Of a stretch of DNA of 42,164 nucleotides, positions 7,383-15,441 are shown piece after piece (position 1 is the first letter of the stretch; each line of letters opens with the position of its first letter). The notes below the pieces were generated by a model, which was given only the letters and a program-made list of their open reading frames with translations, had not been told where the DNA came from and ran no database searches. The DNA lies in NCBI GenBank assembly GCA_030041455.1, contig JASHNV010000078.1, positions 1-42,164 on the forward strand, read 5' to 3'. The stretch is from Spirochaetia bacterium (GTDB taxonomy: Bacteria; Spirochaetota; Spirochaetia; DAHUYW01). Position numbers and translations under genes: made by a program.

Positions 7383-8774
7383 CTAACGCCCGCTGAGAGC
7401 TCGAACGACGTCGAGGAGCGCCTCGTCGCCGCCGACGTTGCCCGGAAAGACGACGTAGGGGACCTCGCCCCAGACGGCGGGCGGACCCGTGCGCCACACC
7501 GAGACCCCCGAGGCGATCTGCCCGAGCACCTCCGCCGTGGCGGCGCGAAGCGCGCTTCGCGCGATCTCGATGCTCGTGATGCCGCCTTTCGCGACGATCC
7601 AGGACGGCCTCGCGTCGATCCGCCGGACGGCATCGCAGAGCGCGCTCATGACGGTCTTTCCGGCGGCGATCGAGTCCGACGTTTCCCGGAGCGTTCGCGA
7701 GGTGTAGACGGCCACGCTTGAGCCCGAGGAGAGCACGCTCGCCGCCTCGCGGGCGACTCGGGCGACTTCGCCCTCGGCGGAGCGCCCGTCATCGAGCTCG
7801 TCGACGCCGAGCTCCACGCCGCGCGCCAAGCCCGCATCGAGGAGCGCCTTCACTTGACGGGTCGTCTTCCCGATGTAGGAGCCGACGACGACGAGCCCGG
7901 GACCTGCCCCCGCCTGAGTCTCTTCGCGGGTGAGGAAGGGCCGGTCCTCGATCCCGGCTCGGGCCTTCACGAAGGAGGCGGCGGTGCGGTAGATGAAGCG
8001 TTTGCCGGCCGATTCGACCCGCGCGACGGCGCCGGCGAGGATTTCGAGGTCCTCGTAGCAGGCGGCGTTCGCGATGATCGGCGAACCGTCCTTCGACCGC
8101 GCGAGAGCCTCCGCGACGTAGTCCTCGCCGCCGCTCCTGAGGAGATCCAGCCGGATCGAGATGACGCGGCTCGACGGTATCGCGCCCGCGCTCTTCTCGG
8201 CGACCCACTCCTTGAGGTCGCTGCTCCGATAGCCGAAAGCCCGGTCCCGCGCGAACTCGGTCCGGTGCGCCTCGACGAGCTCCCCCGCCGTTTCGACCCA
8301 CTGAACGTCCCCCACCGTGTAGCGGCCGGCCTCGAAGAAGCAGGGGGCGAGGATGACGCCGTCGACCGCGCCGTAGAGCGCGCTTGCGAGCGCGCTCACC
8401 TCGACCGGGAAATGGCCCCGTAGCGTGCTGTCGCTCCTCGATGCGACGAGGACTTCGGCGCCGAGCCTCCTCGCCGCGTCGCGGAGGTTCCGCCCGATGA
8501 GCGCGGCGAGGCTCTCGGCCTCGTCGGGGGCGAGACTTCGCGAGTTGGTCGACACGTAGAAGGCGGAGTCGGCCGCTTGAAGCGCGCCTTCGAGCGTGCC
8601 CTCCGACCAATCCATGTAGACCTTTACGCCGTGGACGGTCTGAGTGCCCGTCGGGTCGTCGTCGAGAACGACGAGCTTCCGTCCGGAGCGGGCGAGATCC
8701 GCCCGGAGCCGGGCCCGCGCCCCTTCGATCCGCCTCGGCGGCGGGAGGCCGCCGGTGAGCTCGTTGAGCGTCAC
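7383..8774 (-). CDS. DUF1537 four-carbon acid sugar kinase
   Basis: A 463-residue ATP-dependent kinase of the DUF1537 family (3-oxo-tetronate, D-threonate and D-erythronate kinases). The N-terminal domain has LVVLDDDPTGTQTVHGV, the family's defining motif, then VSTNSRSL; the C-terminal nucleotide-binding domain has GLVVVGSYIGKTTRQVKAL and IVAKGGITS. It acts in the cytoplasm on sugar-acid catabolites. GTG 8774 is proposed because family members begin about here; the frame remains open to 9023, and the added residues are arginine-alanine noise. The usual partners (a DUF4392/PdxA2-type dehydrogenase, an aldolase and a transporter) are absent from the flanks, so its pathway is not shown by context. 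Confidence 0.9.
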   Translation of the reverse strand: MTLNELTGGLPPPRRIEGARARLRADLARSGRKLVVLDDDPTGTQTVHGVKVYMDWSEGTLEGALQAADSAFYVSTNSRSLAPDEAESLAALIGRNLRDAARRLGAEVLVASRSDSTLRGHFPVEVSALASALYGAVDGVILAPCFFEAGRYTVGDVQWVETAGELVEAHRTEFARDRAFGYRSSDLKEWVAEKSAGAIPSSRVISIRLDLLRSGGEDYVAEALARSKDGSPIIANAACYEDLEILAGAVARVESAGKRFIYRTAASFVKARAGIEDRPFLTREETQAGAGPGLVVVGSYIGKTTRQVKALLDAGLARGVELGVDELDDGRSAEGEVARVAREAASVLSSGSSVAVYTSRTLRETSDSIAAGKTVMSALCDAVRRIDARPSWIVAKGGITSIEIARSALRAATAEVLGQIASGVSVWRTGPPAVWGEVPYVVFPGNVGGDEALLDVVRALSGR

Positions 8775-9095
8775 GTCGGAACCCCTCGGGGCGACCTTCG
8801 CTCCGAGGCGGCGGGGCCTGGACCCGCGCACGATTCGAGCTCCATGCTCGTGCCTCCTCGCGCAATCGTAAGCTTTTCGGGCGCTCCGGAGCGCGAGCGC
8901 GCCGACCGACACGCGGTCGCCGGTCCCCTCCGTGAGGCGCGAAGGTCGCGGCGCGCCCGCCGCCGCGCCGCGAACGCGCGGGGCCCTCGCCACGCGGGCG
9001 GCTCCGCGACCTCCCGACGCCATGGTACCACGGCGGGGACGGTTGGAGAACCCGGCGAACGTGGCGGGGAACTCAGTCTCCGCTCAGCGCGTCGA
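8775..9095. other. Divergent intergenic region
   Basis: About 320 bp between the kinase and the PQQ-type dehydrogenase. It should hold two divergent promoters, but I find no convincing -35/-10 pair on either strand, no repeat and no small gene. Confidence 0.45.
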
Positions 9096-10283
9096 ATGAC
9101 CATGCGTGTCACCGTTTCTTCGCTCATGCGTCGCGCTCGGCCAGAACGCGCCTCGCAGCTCCGCCGGGGGTGGGGTCGGCTCGTCGCGTCCGGGGCGGCG
9201 CTCGGCCTCGGCGCCGCCGCGCTTGCCCATGCCCAATCGGATCAGAGCGACTCCGGGATGCCCTTCCCGCTCCAGGCGCCGCCCGGTTTCACCGTCAGCG
9301 TGGTCTCCTCCCGAATACCGGGAGCTCGATTCATCGCGGTCGCCCCGAACGGCGACGTCGTGGTCTCCGAGATCTCAAGCGGACGCGTCGTGGCGGTTCA
9401 TCCCGGCGCTCCCGTGGACGCGGCGCCGAGCCTGGTCGCCGAGGGGCTCCCGATCCCGAACGGAGTCGCTTTTCGCGGAGACGACCTCTACATCGCCACG
9501 TGGACCGGTGTGAGAGTCATTCGCGGCTACTCCTCCGGCAACCGGACCCTCACCGAGCTTTTCAACGACATGCCGCGCAATCGCGACCACAATGCGCGCG
9601 CCATCGCGCTCGCGTCCGACGGAAGCATCTTCGTCTCCTCCGGCTCGAGCTGCAACGTCTGCACGGAGAGCGACCCGCGCCTCGCGACGATTCTCCGCTA
9701 CAACGCGGACGGAGGCGGCGGAGGGATCTACGCGTCCGGACTTCGAAACGCGAGCGGTCTCGCCTTCGACGCTCAAGGAAGGCTGTGGGCCGTCGTCAAC
9801 CAGCGGGACAATCTGACGCCCGACCATACGAACCTCCCGCCCGACGAGCTCGACATGATCCAGGCCGGCGGAAACTACGGCTGGCCGACCTGCTACCCCA
9901 CGGGCGACACGAGGCTTCCGAACCCGGAGTTCCCCCAGGCGTCGTGCATCGGCTTCCTTCCCACAACCCTCAATTTTCAGGCGCATTCGGCGCCGCTTGA
10001 GGCCGTGTTCTACAACGCCTCGAGCTTTCCCGCCCATTACCGGGGCGCGCTCTTCGTGGCCTTCCACGGTTCGTGGGATCGGATTCCGCCGACCGGCTAC
10101 AAGGTGGTCGCCGTTACCTTCGCGGACGGCGTTCCTACGGGCACCGAGGATTTTGTTACAGGGTGGCTGACCGGAGACGGCCGGGTAGTCGGAAGACCGG
10201 TCGGCGTCGCGGTCGCCCTGGACGGCTCGCTCTACGTGAGCGACGACCACGGGTACCTCTTCCATGTCGTCTACGGTTCGTAG
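9096..10283 (+). CDS. Exported PQQ-dependent sugar dehydrogenase (sorbosone dehydrogenase-like)
   Basis: A 395-residue secreted six-bladed beta-propeller of the glucose/sorbosone dehydrogenase family. The N-terminus has a basic stretch with RR (ASQLRRGWGRL) and a hydrophobic core ending AALAHAQS, a Sec or possibly Tat signal. The mature protein opens PPGFTVSVVSSRIPGARFIAVAPNGDVVVSE and has the conserved HNARAIALASDGSIFVSSGSSCN, LAFDAQGRLWAVVNQRDNL, DELDMIQAGGNYGWPTCYP and FVAFHGSWDR segments that build the PQQ and calcium site. Related enzymes oxidise aldoses in the periplasm. ATG 9096 or 9102 are both possible starts. Its end overlaps a possible small gene at 10264. Confidence 0.9.
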   Translation: MTMRVTVSSLMRRARPERASQLRRGWGRLVASGAALGLGAAALAHAQSDQSDSGMPFPLQAPPGFTVSVVSSRIPGARFIAVAPNGDVVVSEISSGRVVAVHPGAPVDAAPSLVAEGLPIPNGVAFRGDDLYIATWTGVRVIRGYSSGNRTLTELFNDMPRNRDHNARAIALASDGSIFVSSGSSCNVCTESDPRLATILRYNADGGGGGIYASGLRNASGLAFDAQGRLWAVVNQRDNLTPDHTNLPPDELDMIQAGGNYGWPTCYPTGDTRLPNPEFPQASCIGFLPTTLNFQAHSAPLEAVFYNASSFPAHYRGALFVAFHGSWDRIPPTGYKVVAVTFADGVPTGTEDFVTGWLTGDGRVVGRPVGVAVALDGSLYVSDDHGYLFHVVYGS

Positions 10284-10476
10284 GCGGAGTCGCGCGGCGC
10301 CAAGACGGGGAAAGAGCCTGCTCGCGGCGAAGAGCCTCTTTTTCGTGAAGGCGGTCGATCGGACGGGGAAGTGGCAGCGCTTCGTGCATCTTCCCCTCGA
10401 GATCGCGCGGCGGATCGTCGCGACCCTCAAGCGGCACGGCTTCACCGCGGAGATCGGTCGCGAAGGGAGGCGTTGA
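10264..10476 (+). CDS. Possible small basic protein (70 aa)
   Basis: A 70-residue open frame overlapping the 3' end of the dehydrogenase by 20 bp. The first 20 residues are arginine-serine rich and may be untranslated; the rest (KSLFFVKAVDRTGKWQRFVHLPLEIARRIVATLKRHGF) looks like a genuine short alpha/beta protein. The ATG has no ribosome site, and a GTG at 10346 is an alternative start. No family is recognised. It could be translationally coupled to the dehydrogenase. Confidence 0.4.
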   Translation: MSSTVRRRSRAAPRRGKSLLAAKSLFFVKAVDRTGKWQRFVHLPLEIARRIVATLKRHGFTAEIGREGRR

Positions 10477-10523
10477 GCGCGACCCTGACGAACGGGCGGG
10501 ACGGACAAACCCGGCGCCCCGCA

Positions 10524-10552
10524 TTGCCCCCCGGCGAGGCATGATGTAGAAT
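10524..10552 (+). promoter_or_regulatory. Promoter of small BLIP/SmpA-like gene 2
   Basis: TTGCCC (10524-10529), 17 bp, TAGAAT (10547-10552), the same architecture and -10 as at 3304-3332 upstream of the paralogous gene. Confidence 0.65.
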
Positions 10553-10576
10553 GGCGCGGCACGGAGCCTTGAAACC

Positions 10577-10822
10577 ATGTTCAACCGGAAGCGTCATTCC
10601 GACCGCGCGCGCGAGATCATCATTGCGTGTCTGCTCCGAAACGAGATCGAGCCCGGCCTCGAGAAAGAAAAACTTCTCGCGCTCATTGGAGAGCCGTTGA
10701 AGGTCGTGCCCGGTTCGACCGATCGGGGGCCTTTCGAGCAGCTCGTCTACCCCGGCATCGAGGAGACGTGGTTTGTGTATATCTACGTCGAAAAGGGAAA
10801 GGTCACCGCGGTGCACTACTAG
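10577..10822 (+). CDS. Small SmpA/OmlA-like domain protein, paralogue 2
   Basis: An 81-residue soluble protein related to the gene at 3380. It has an N-terminal helix (DRAREIIIACLLRNEIEPG), then GLEKEKLLALIGEPLKVV aligning with GMTAEELVKLIGPPLR of the first copy, and a C-terminal hairpin WFVYIYVEKGKVTAVHY aligning with FIFVYVTDGKVTSINH. It lacks a signal peptide or lipobox, unlike classical SmpA/BamE proteins of this fold. It starts at ATG 10577 about 24 bp after the -10 box. The paralogues lie 7 kb apart under matching promoters. Function unknown. Confidence 0.8.
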   Translation: MFNRKRHSDRAREIIIACLLRNEIEPGLEKEKLLALIGEPLKVVPGSTDRGPFEQLVYPGIEETWFVYIYVEKGKVTAVHY

Positions 10823-10882
10823 CGAGCCGCTCTCCCGGCCGATCCCGTTTCGTCAGCTCACGCAGGAGGATAGCTTTACCGT

Positions 10883-11620
10883 ATGAAGATAGGAAAAAAC
10901 GTCGAGGCGCTCGAACTTCAGATGCGCTTCGGCTCCATGCAGAGCGTGATCTACCCGCTGCTCCTGTGGGACGGCAAGGACGGGGCGACTCTCGTCGACG
11001 CCGGCCTGCCGGGCTCCCACGTCGAGATCGAGGGACATCTGCGGCGCCTCGGTCTCGCATGGAAGGACATCCGTCGGGTGATCCTCACCCACCAGGACAT
11101 CGATCACGTCGGCGGGGCGGGCGCGGTCGTCGCGGCAAGCAAGGCGGAGGTCCTCGCGCATCGCGACGACATTCCCTACATCCAGGGGGAGAAGCCCTCG
11201 CTGAAGATGGATCCGGCGAGGGTCGAGGCGATGCTTCAGACGCTGCCCGAGGACCAGCGCGAGCGGGCCCGCGCGATGTTCCTGGCCTCGTCGAAGGTCC
11301 AGGTCGAGCGCGCGCTTCGCGACGGCGAGGTGCTGCCCCTCCATGGCGGGATCGTCGTGATCCACACCCCCGGCCACACGCCGGGCCACCTGAGCCTGTA
11401 CCTCGCTTCCGAGCGGGTGCTCATCGCGGCCGACGCCCTGCGCGCGGAGAACGGGAGGCTCGAAGGACCCGGCGCCTCGGCGACGCCCGACATGGCGCAG
11501 GCGACCGCCTCGCTCCGCAAGTTCCTGCCCTTCGCGATCGATCGGGTGCTCTGCTACCACGGAGGCCTCGTGGAAGGGGATCCCGGGGCTCGTATAGAGG
11601 AGCTTTCACCCGGCGGGTGA
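10883..11620 (+). CDS. Metallo-beta-lactamase-fold hydrolase
   Basis: A 245-residue cytoplasmic MBL-fold hydrolase. The metal-binding motif is THQDIDHVGG, in which the second histidine of the canonical HxHxDH is an aspartate (H-x-D-x-D-H), a variant found in a subgroup of these enzymes. The other ligands are TPGHTPGHLSLY and IAADAL, with a last histidine in CYHGG. The product is probably a hydrolase of a thioester, lactone or phosphodiester. A TAGCTT box six bases before the ATG suggests a leaderless start; an AGGAGG lies 13 bases upstream, too far for an ideal ribosome site. It ends seven bases from the convergent kinase gene. Confidence 0.88.
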   Translation: MKIGKNVEALELQMRFGSMQSVIYPLLLWDGKDGATLVDAGLPGSHVEIEGHLRRLGLAWKDIRRVILTHQDIDHVGGAGAVVAASKAEVLAHRDDIPYIQGEKPSLKMDPARVEAMLQTLPEDQRERARAMFLASSKVQVERALRDGEVLPLHGGIVVIHTPGHTPGHLSLYLASERVLIAADALRAENGRLEGPGASATPDMAQATASLRKFLPFAIDRVLCYHGGLVEGDPGARIEELSPGG

Positions 11621-11626
11621 GCGGGG

Positions 11627-14032
11627 TCATCGGCCCGAAGAGCCCTCGCCGCGGTGGATCTCGTCGTGAAGCGTGCGTGACAGGAGCTCGGCGGTATAGG
11701 GCTTCTTGAGAAACGCCTCGACGCCCTGCTCGCGAAGCTCGCCCGTCGCGGAGTGCACGAGACCCCCCATCGCTACGATCCTGGCCCCGGGGTCGAGCCT
11801 TCGGATCGCCCGGATGGTCGAGGGACCGTCGAGGTTCGGCATCACCATGTCGATGAGCGTCGCCCTGATCTCGTTCCCCTTTTCCCGGTGGAGGGCAAGC
11901 GCCTGTTCCCCGTCCTCGGCGACGAGCACCCGGTAGCCGCACGACTCGAGAATGCTCCGGGTGACGTCGCGAACCGCCTCCTCGTCGTCGACGACGAGCA
12001 CGAGCTCCCCCTGACCCTGGTCGAGGCCGCCCGAGGAAGCGGCCGATATCGCGACCGTCTCCTCCGCGGCGGGCAGGTAAACGGCGAAGCTGCTGCCCTT
12101 TCCGACGGCGGAGCGAACGTCGATGAATCCTCCGAGTCCCCGCACGATCGACATCGCGGTCGACAGACCGAGCCCGGTCCCCCGGCCCGGCTCCTTGGTC
12201 GTGAAGAACGGATCGAAGATTTTCTCGAGGACCTCGGGCGCCATGCCGGCGCCGCTGTCCTCGACGGCGAGCGCCACGTAGCGGCCCGCTCGCGCGCCGA
12301 GATGCGCCCTCGCCCCGATCTCGTCGTGCCTGAGGTTTCGCGCGGAGAGCCTCAACGTTCCGCCTCGAGGCATGGCGTCGCGCGCGTTCAGGCAGAGATT
12401 CATGAGGACTTGATGGAGCTGCGTGACCGAGCCGACGACCGGCCACGCGTCCTTCGGGATGTCGACTCGAAGGTCGATCGACTTGGGGAAGGTCTCCCTG
12501 ATCAGCCCGTCGATCTCTCTCACGACGTAGTCCACCCGCGCGCGACCCGGCTCGACCTCCGCGCCTCGCGCGAAGCTCAGGACCTGGCGGACGATGTTCG
12601 CCCCGCGCTGAGCGCTCGCCTTCATGATGTCGAGAATTTTCTGCGCCTCTTCGCCGGGGCACTGAAGGCTCAGGGTCTCCGCTCCCCCGAGAATGGGGGT
12701 GAGAATGTTGTTGAGGTCGTGCGCGATGCCGCCCGCGAGGGTTCCGATGCTCTCGAGGCGCTGCGCCCGCATGAGCTGATCGCGGATCGCCTTCCTCTCG
12801 GTGACGTCGGTCGAGACCCAGAGGATCCCCTTGGGGTCGCCGCGCTCGTCGCGGACGAGCGTGAGGCTCGCCTCGACGACGAGCTCGAGACCCGCCCGGG
12901 AGGTCGGATGGAGCTCGCCCGACCACTCGCCGCGCTCCAAGACCGCGCGAAGCGCGTCGATCTCCCCGCCGTCTCGGCGAAAATTGAAGACCTCCGCGGC
13001 GCCGAGCCCGATCGCCTCCTGCTTCGTCCAGCCGAAGCACTTCTCGGCGCTCGAGTTCCAGTACAGGATGCGTCCGCCGAGATCGCGGACGCAGATGGCG
13101 TCGGAAGCGATGTCGAGCAGCTGTGCCTGCTCGCGGATCCGCTCCTCCGCCTCCTTTCGCTCGGTTATGTCGAGGACGTTCACGAGCATGTAGGGATAGA
13201 CCGTCGTCTCTCCGGGAACGTAGCAGGTGATCGCGATTCTGAGCGGCTTTCCCGTGAGGGTGACCGCGCTCGACTCGGTCTCGAAATAGACGTTGCCCTC
13301 GGAGATCGCGACGATCGACGCCTTGAGGCTCGCGATGAGGACCGGATCGTCCATATTGAGGGTCGTGCGCAGGCGGCCGAGCAGCTCCGCCTTGCTCCTC
13401 GCCTCGTAGAGCCTGAGCGTCGTCTCGTTGACGTTGACCGCCTTGATCATGTCGACCGCCGCCTCGACGAGCTCGGGGTGCTCGTCGAGGTAGGCGCGGA
13501 GGTCCTCGACCCCTTCCGCCTGAAGCTCCTTCAGCCTCGCTCGCAGCTCGGAGATGTCCTCCTCCCAGAGCGAGAAGGCGGAGTTCTCGAAGATGCCGCG
13601 GTACCTCTCCTCGCTCTCCCGCAGGGTGCTTTCCTGCCGCTCCGCCGCCGCGGAGAGCGCTCTCATCTGGCGGAGGAGGCTGTTTCGAGCCCGGCTGAGC
13701 GCGCTCACGCGGCCGATCGATCCGCCGATGAAGCCCACGACCACGGCGGCCGCGGCGAGCTGCCAAACGTCGACGACGACGTCGAGCCCGAAAGCGCTCT
13801 CGATCAACCCCACGAGGAACGAGAGCGAAAAGCCCGCGATCGCGCCGGCGACGAGGCCGAAAAGGAGGCCGATCAAGACCACCGGGACGAGGAGAAGCAC
13901 CGACCATACGATCTCGCGCGAGGCGTGCACGAGCGCGAGGGAGGCAGCGAGACTCCCCGCGGTGACGAGGAGCCCGGCGGCGACCTTGACGAGAGGCGAC
14001 TGGAGCCGGGAATCCTCGGTCTCATCGCTCAT
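11627..14032 (-). CDS. Membrane hybrid histidine kinase with PAS domains and receiver
   Basis: A hybrid sensor kinase of about 801 residues. The N-terminus has about four membrane helices (LVKVAAGLLVTAG to VVVGFIGGSIG, residues 15-105), then a coiled region, one divergent PAS-like domain, a second PAS (REQAQLLDIASDAICVRD ... ILYWNSSAEKCFGW) and perhaps a third before the kinase core. The HisKA histidine is in GGIAHDLNNILTPILGGAE; the ATPase N box is LNARDAMP, and the G boxes are DSGAGMAPE and GRGTGLGLS. A C-terminal receiver follows (LVVDDEEAVRD, phosphoacceptor in LIDMVMPNLDG, lysine in FLKKPY). ATG 14032 is chosen because TATGAT lies seven bases upstream; ATG 14044 is also in frame. No response regulator is adjacent, so it probably signals through a phosphorelay to a distant partner. 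Confidence 0.93.
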   Translation of the reverse strand: MSDETEDSRLQSPLVKVAAGLLVTAGSLAASLALVHASREIVWSVLLLVPVVLIGLLFGLVAGAIAGFSLSFLVGLIESAFGLDVVVDVWQLAAAAVVVGFIGGSIGRVSALSRARNSLLRQMRALSAAAERQESTLRESEERYRGIFENSAFSLWEEDISELRARLKELQAEGVEDLRAYLDEHPELVEAAVDMIKAVNVNETTLRLYEARSKAELLGRLRTTLNMDDPVLIASLKASIVAISEGNVYFETESSAVTLTGKPLRIAITCYVPGETTVYPYMLVNVLDITERKEAEERIREQAQLLDIASDAICVRDLGGRILYWNSSAEKCFGWTKQEAIGLGAAEVFNFRRDGGEIDALRAVLERGEWSGELHPTSRAGLELVVEASLTLVRDERGDPKGILWVSTDVTERKAIRDQLMRAQRLESIGTLAGGIAHDLNNILTPILGGAETLSLQCPGEEAQKILDIMKASAQRGANIVRQVLSFARGAEVEPGRARVDYVVREIDGLIRETFPKSIDLRVDIPKDAWPVVGSVTQLHQVLMNLCLNARDAMPRGGTLRLSARNLRHDEIGARAHLGARAGRYVALAVEDSGAGMAPEVLEKIFDPFFTTKEPGRGTGLGLSTAMSIVRGLGGFIDVRSAVGKGSSFAVYLPAAEETVAISAASSGGLDQGQGELVLVVDDEEAVRDVTRSILESCGYRVLVAEDGEQALALHREKGNEIRATLIDMVMPNLDGPSTIRAIRRLDPGARIVAMGGLVHSATGELREQGVEAFLKKPYTAELLSRTLHDEIHRGEGSSGR

Positions 14033-14136
14033 ACGGCCTATCATACCATCGGCTCGGCCTCCCGAGCACGGGCTCCCTGGGCGGTCGCGGGAAGCCGAAA
14101 GGGCAGGCGCCGCGCGGCGAGCGGCCCGACGCCGCG

Positions 14137-14165
14137 TTGACAGGGCGGTCGGGGACGACTATCCT
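14137..14165 (+). promoter_or_regulatory. Strong promoter of the methyltransferase gene
   Basis: TTGACA (14137-14142), 17 bp, TATCCT (14160-14165), 17 bp before the ATG at 14183. Confidence 0.75.
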
Positions 14166-14182
14166 CGTCCCGCCGGAACAAC

Positions 14183-14788
14183 ATGAAGACAAACTGGGTC
14201 GAGCGACTCTGGATCGACGGGCCGTGGCGGATTCCCTTCCAGGTGAACGCGATACGCTCCTTCAAGCGCCTGCACGACATGGCGCCGCCGCGGCGGGTGC
14301 TTGAGATCGGCTGCGGCAGGGGCGTGGGCGCGAGGCTCATCCTCGAGGCGTTCCGGCCGGAGCGCCTCGAGGCGGTCGACATCGACCCCGCCATGATCCG
14401 CCGCGCCCGGCGCCGGCTCGCCCCGGAGCTCGGCTCGCGCCTCGTCTTCCAGGTCGCCGACGCCGAGGCGCTCCCCTTCCCGGACCGAAGCATGGACGCG
14501 GTCTTCAACTTCGGCATCATGCACCACCTCGAGGACTGGAACCGGGGCGTCCGCGAGATCGCGCGGATGCTGAAGCCCGAGGGAGTCTTCTATTTCGAGG
14601 AGTTCTATCCTGCGCTCTACGCGGGCCCGGTTTTCAAGCACGTGCTCGTCCACCCGAGGGAGAACCGCTTCGACGGCCCGCAGTTCCGCTCCGCTCTCGA
14701 AGGGGAGGGGCTCCGCCTCGTCGAAGGCTATCGGGAGACGCGCTACTCGATCATCGGCGCGGCGACCCGCCTTGCCTCAGGCGGGTAG
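14183..14788 (+). CDS. Class I SAM-dependent methyltransferase, paralogue of the gene at 24814
   Basis: A 201-residue Rossmann-fold methyltransferase. Motif I is VLEIGCGRGVGARL, the acidic residue closing strand 2 is in AVDIDPAMI, and motif II is DAVFNFGIMHHLEDW, followed by EIARMLKPEGVFYFEEFYPALYA. It is strikingly similar to the 197-residue protein at 24814-25407 of the UbiA/EboE operon. Shared stretches include the N-terminal MK.NWVE, the motif I region, HHLEDW.RGVREI, FYFEE.YPALYA and LVHPRENRFDGP. The two probably act on related substrates. It has its own strong promoter and is not in an operon, so its target is unknown; a lipid or quinone is plausible from the paralogue's setting. Confidence 0.88.
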   Translation: MKTNWVERLWIDGPWRIPFQVNAIRSFKRLHDMAPPRRVLEIGCGRGVGARLILEAFRPERLEAVDIDPAMIRRARRRLAPELGSRLVFQVADAEALPFPDRSMDAVFNFGIMHHLEDWNRGVREIARMLKPEGVFYFEEFYPALYAGPVFKHVLVHPRENRFDGPQFRSALEGEGLRLVEGYRETRYSIIGAATRLASGG

Positions 14789-14799
14789 CGCAGGCAGCC

Positions 14800-15441
14800 T
14801 CACGCGTCGTCGAGGAGCTCGGGCTCTCCGTCGACGATCCCCCAGGTCTCAAGGCGCCAGAGCCCTTCGGCGAGCGCGACCACGTTGAGCGCGGCATTCG
14901 GGATCCTGAAGCGGCGCGGCGCGCCGAGGGGAAGCCCCACGACGAAGCGAAAGATCCCGTCGAGCGCGCCGCCGTGGGTCACCGCCACGATGGTCGCTCC
15001 CGGGTGGCTCTCCGCCGCCTCGGTGAGGAACTCGCGCACCCGCTCCGCCGTCCCGCTCGCGCTCTCCCCTCCGGGAATGACGAAGTCCGGATCGCGGGAC
15101 TGGAAGCGCCGCCATTCCGCGGGGTAGGCCTCGGAGGCCTCTTCGCCGGTACGCCCCTCGAAGATCCCGAGGCAGCGCTCGCGAAGCCTCGGGTCCTCGG
15201 CCACCGGGAGCCCGGAGCGCCTCGCGATCGGGGCGGCGGTCTCGCGCGCCCTCCCGAGGTCGCTCGAGAAGATTGCCCGGATGGGGCCGATGGCCGAAAT
15301 CCGCTCGGCGAGCGTCTCGGCCTGCGATCTCCCGAGCGCCGTGAGCGGGCTGTCGCGGTGGCCCTGCATGCGCCCTTCGCGGTTCCACGCGGTCTCGCCG
15401 TGGCGGACGACGATGACGCGGCTCGCCTCGGCGCCGCTCAC
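14800..15441 (-). CDS. Histidine phosphatase (phosphoglycerate mutase-like)
   Basis: A 213-residue broad-specificity phosphatase of the cofactor-dependent phosphoglycerate mutase superfamily. It has VVRHGETAWNREGRMQGHRDSPLT (catalytic histidine in RHGET), SSDLGRARETA, the acid LRERCLGIFEGRTGEE and the second catalytic histidine in AVTHGGALD. This arrangement fits a small-molecule or cobalamin/sugar-phosphate phosphatase rather than true PGM. The GTG at 15441 overlaps the stop of the RluA gene (GTGA), so translation is coupled. Substrate unknown. Confidence 0.9.
   Translation of the reverse strand: MSGAEASRVIVVRHGETAWNREGRMQGHRDSPLTALGRSQAETLAERISAIGPIRAIFSSDLGRARETAAPIARRSGLPVAEDPRLRERCLGIFEGRTGEEASEAYPAEWRRFQSRDPDFVIPGGESASGTAERVREFLTEAAESHPGATIVAVTHGGALDGIFRFVVGLPLGAPRRFRIPNAALNVVALAEGLWRLETWGIVDGEPELLDDA

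Noticed and set aside
11753-14140. A 795-codon plus-strand frame opposite the histidine kinase
   Set aside because: It is the antisense shadow of a well-defined kinase; its translation is rich in R, D, E and L with no domain motifs. Long shadows are common in this GC-rich DNA.
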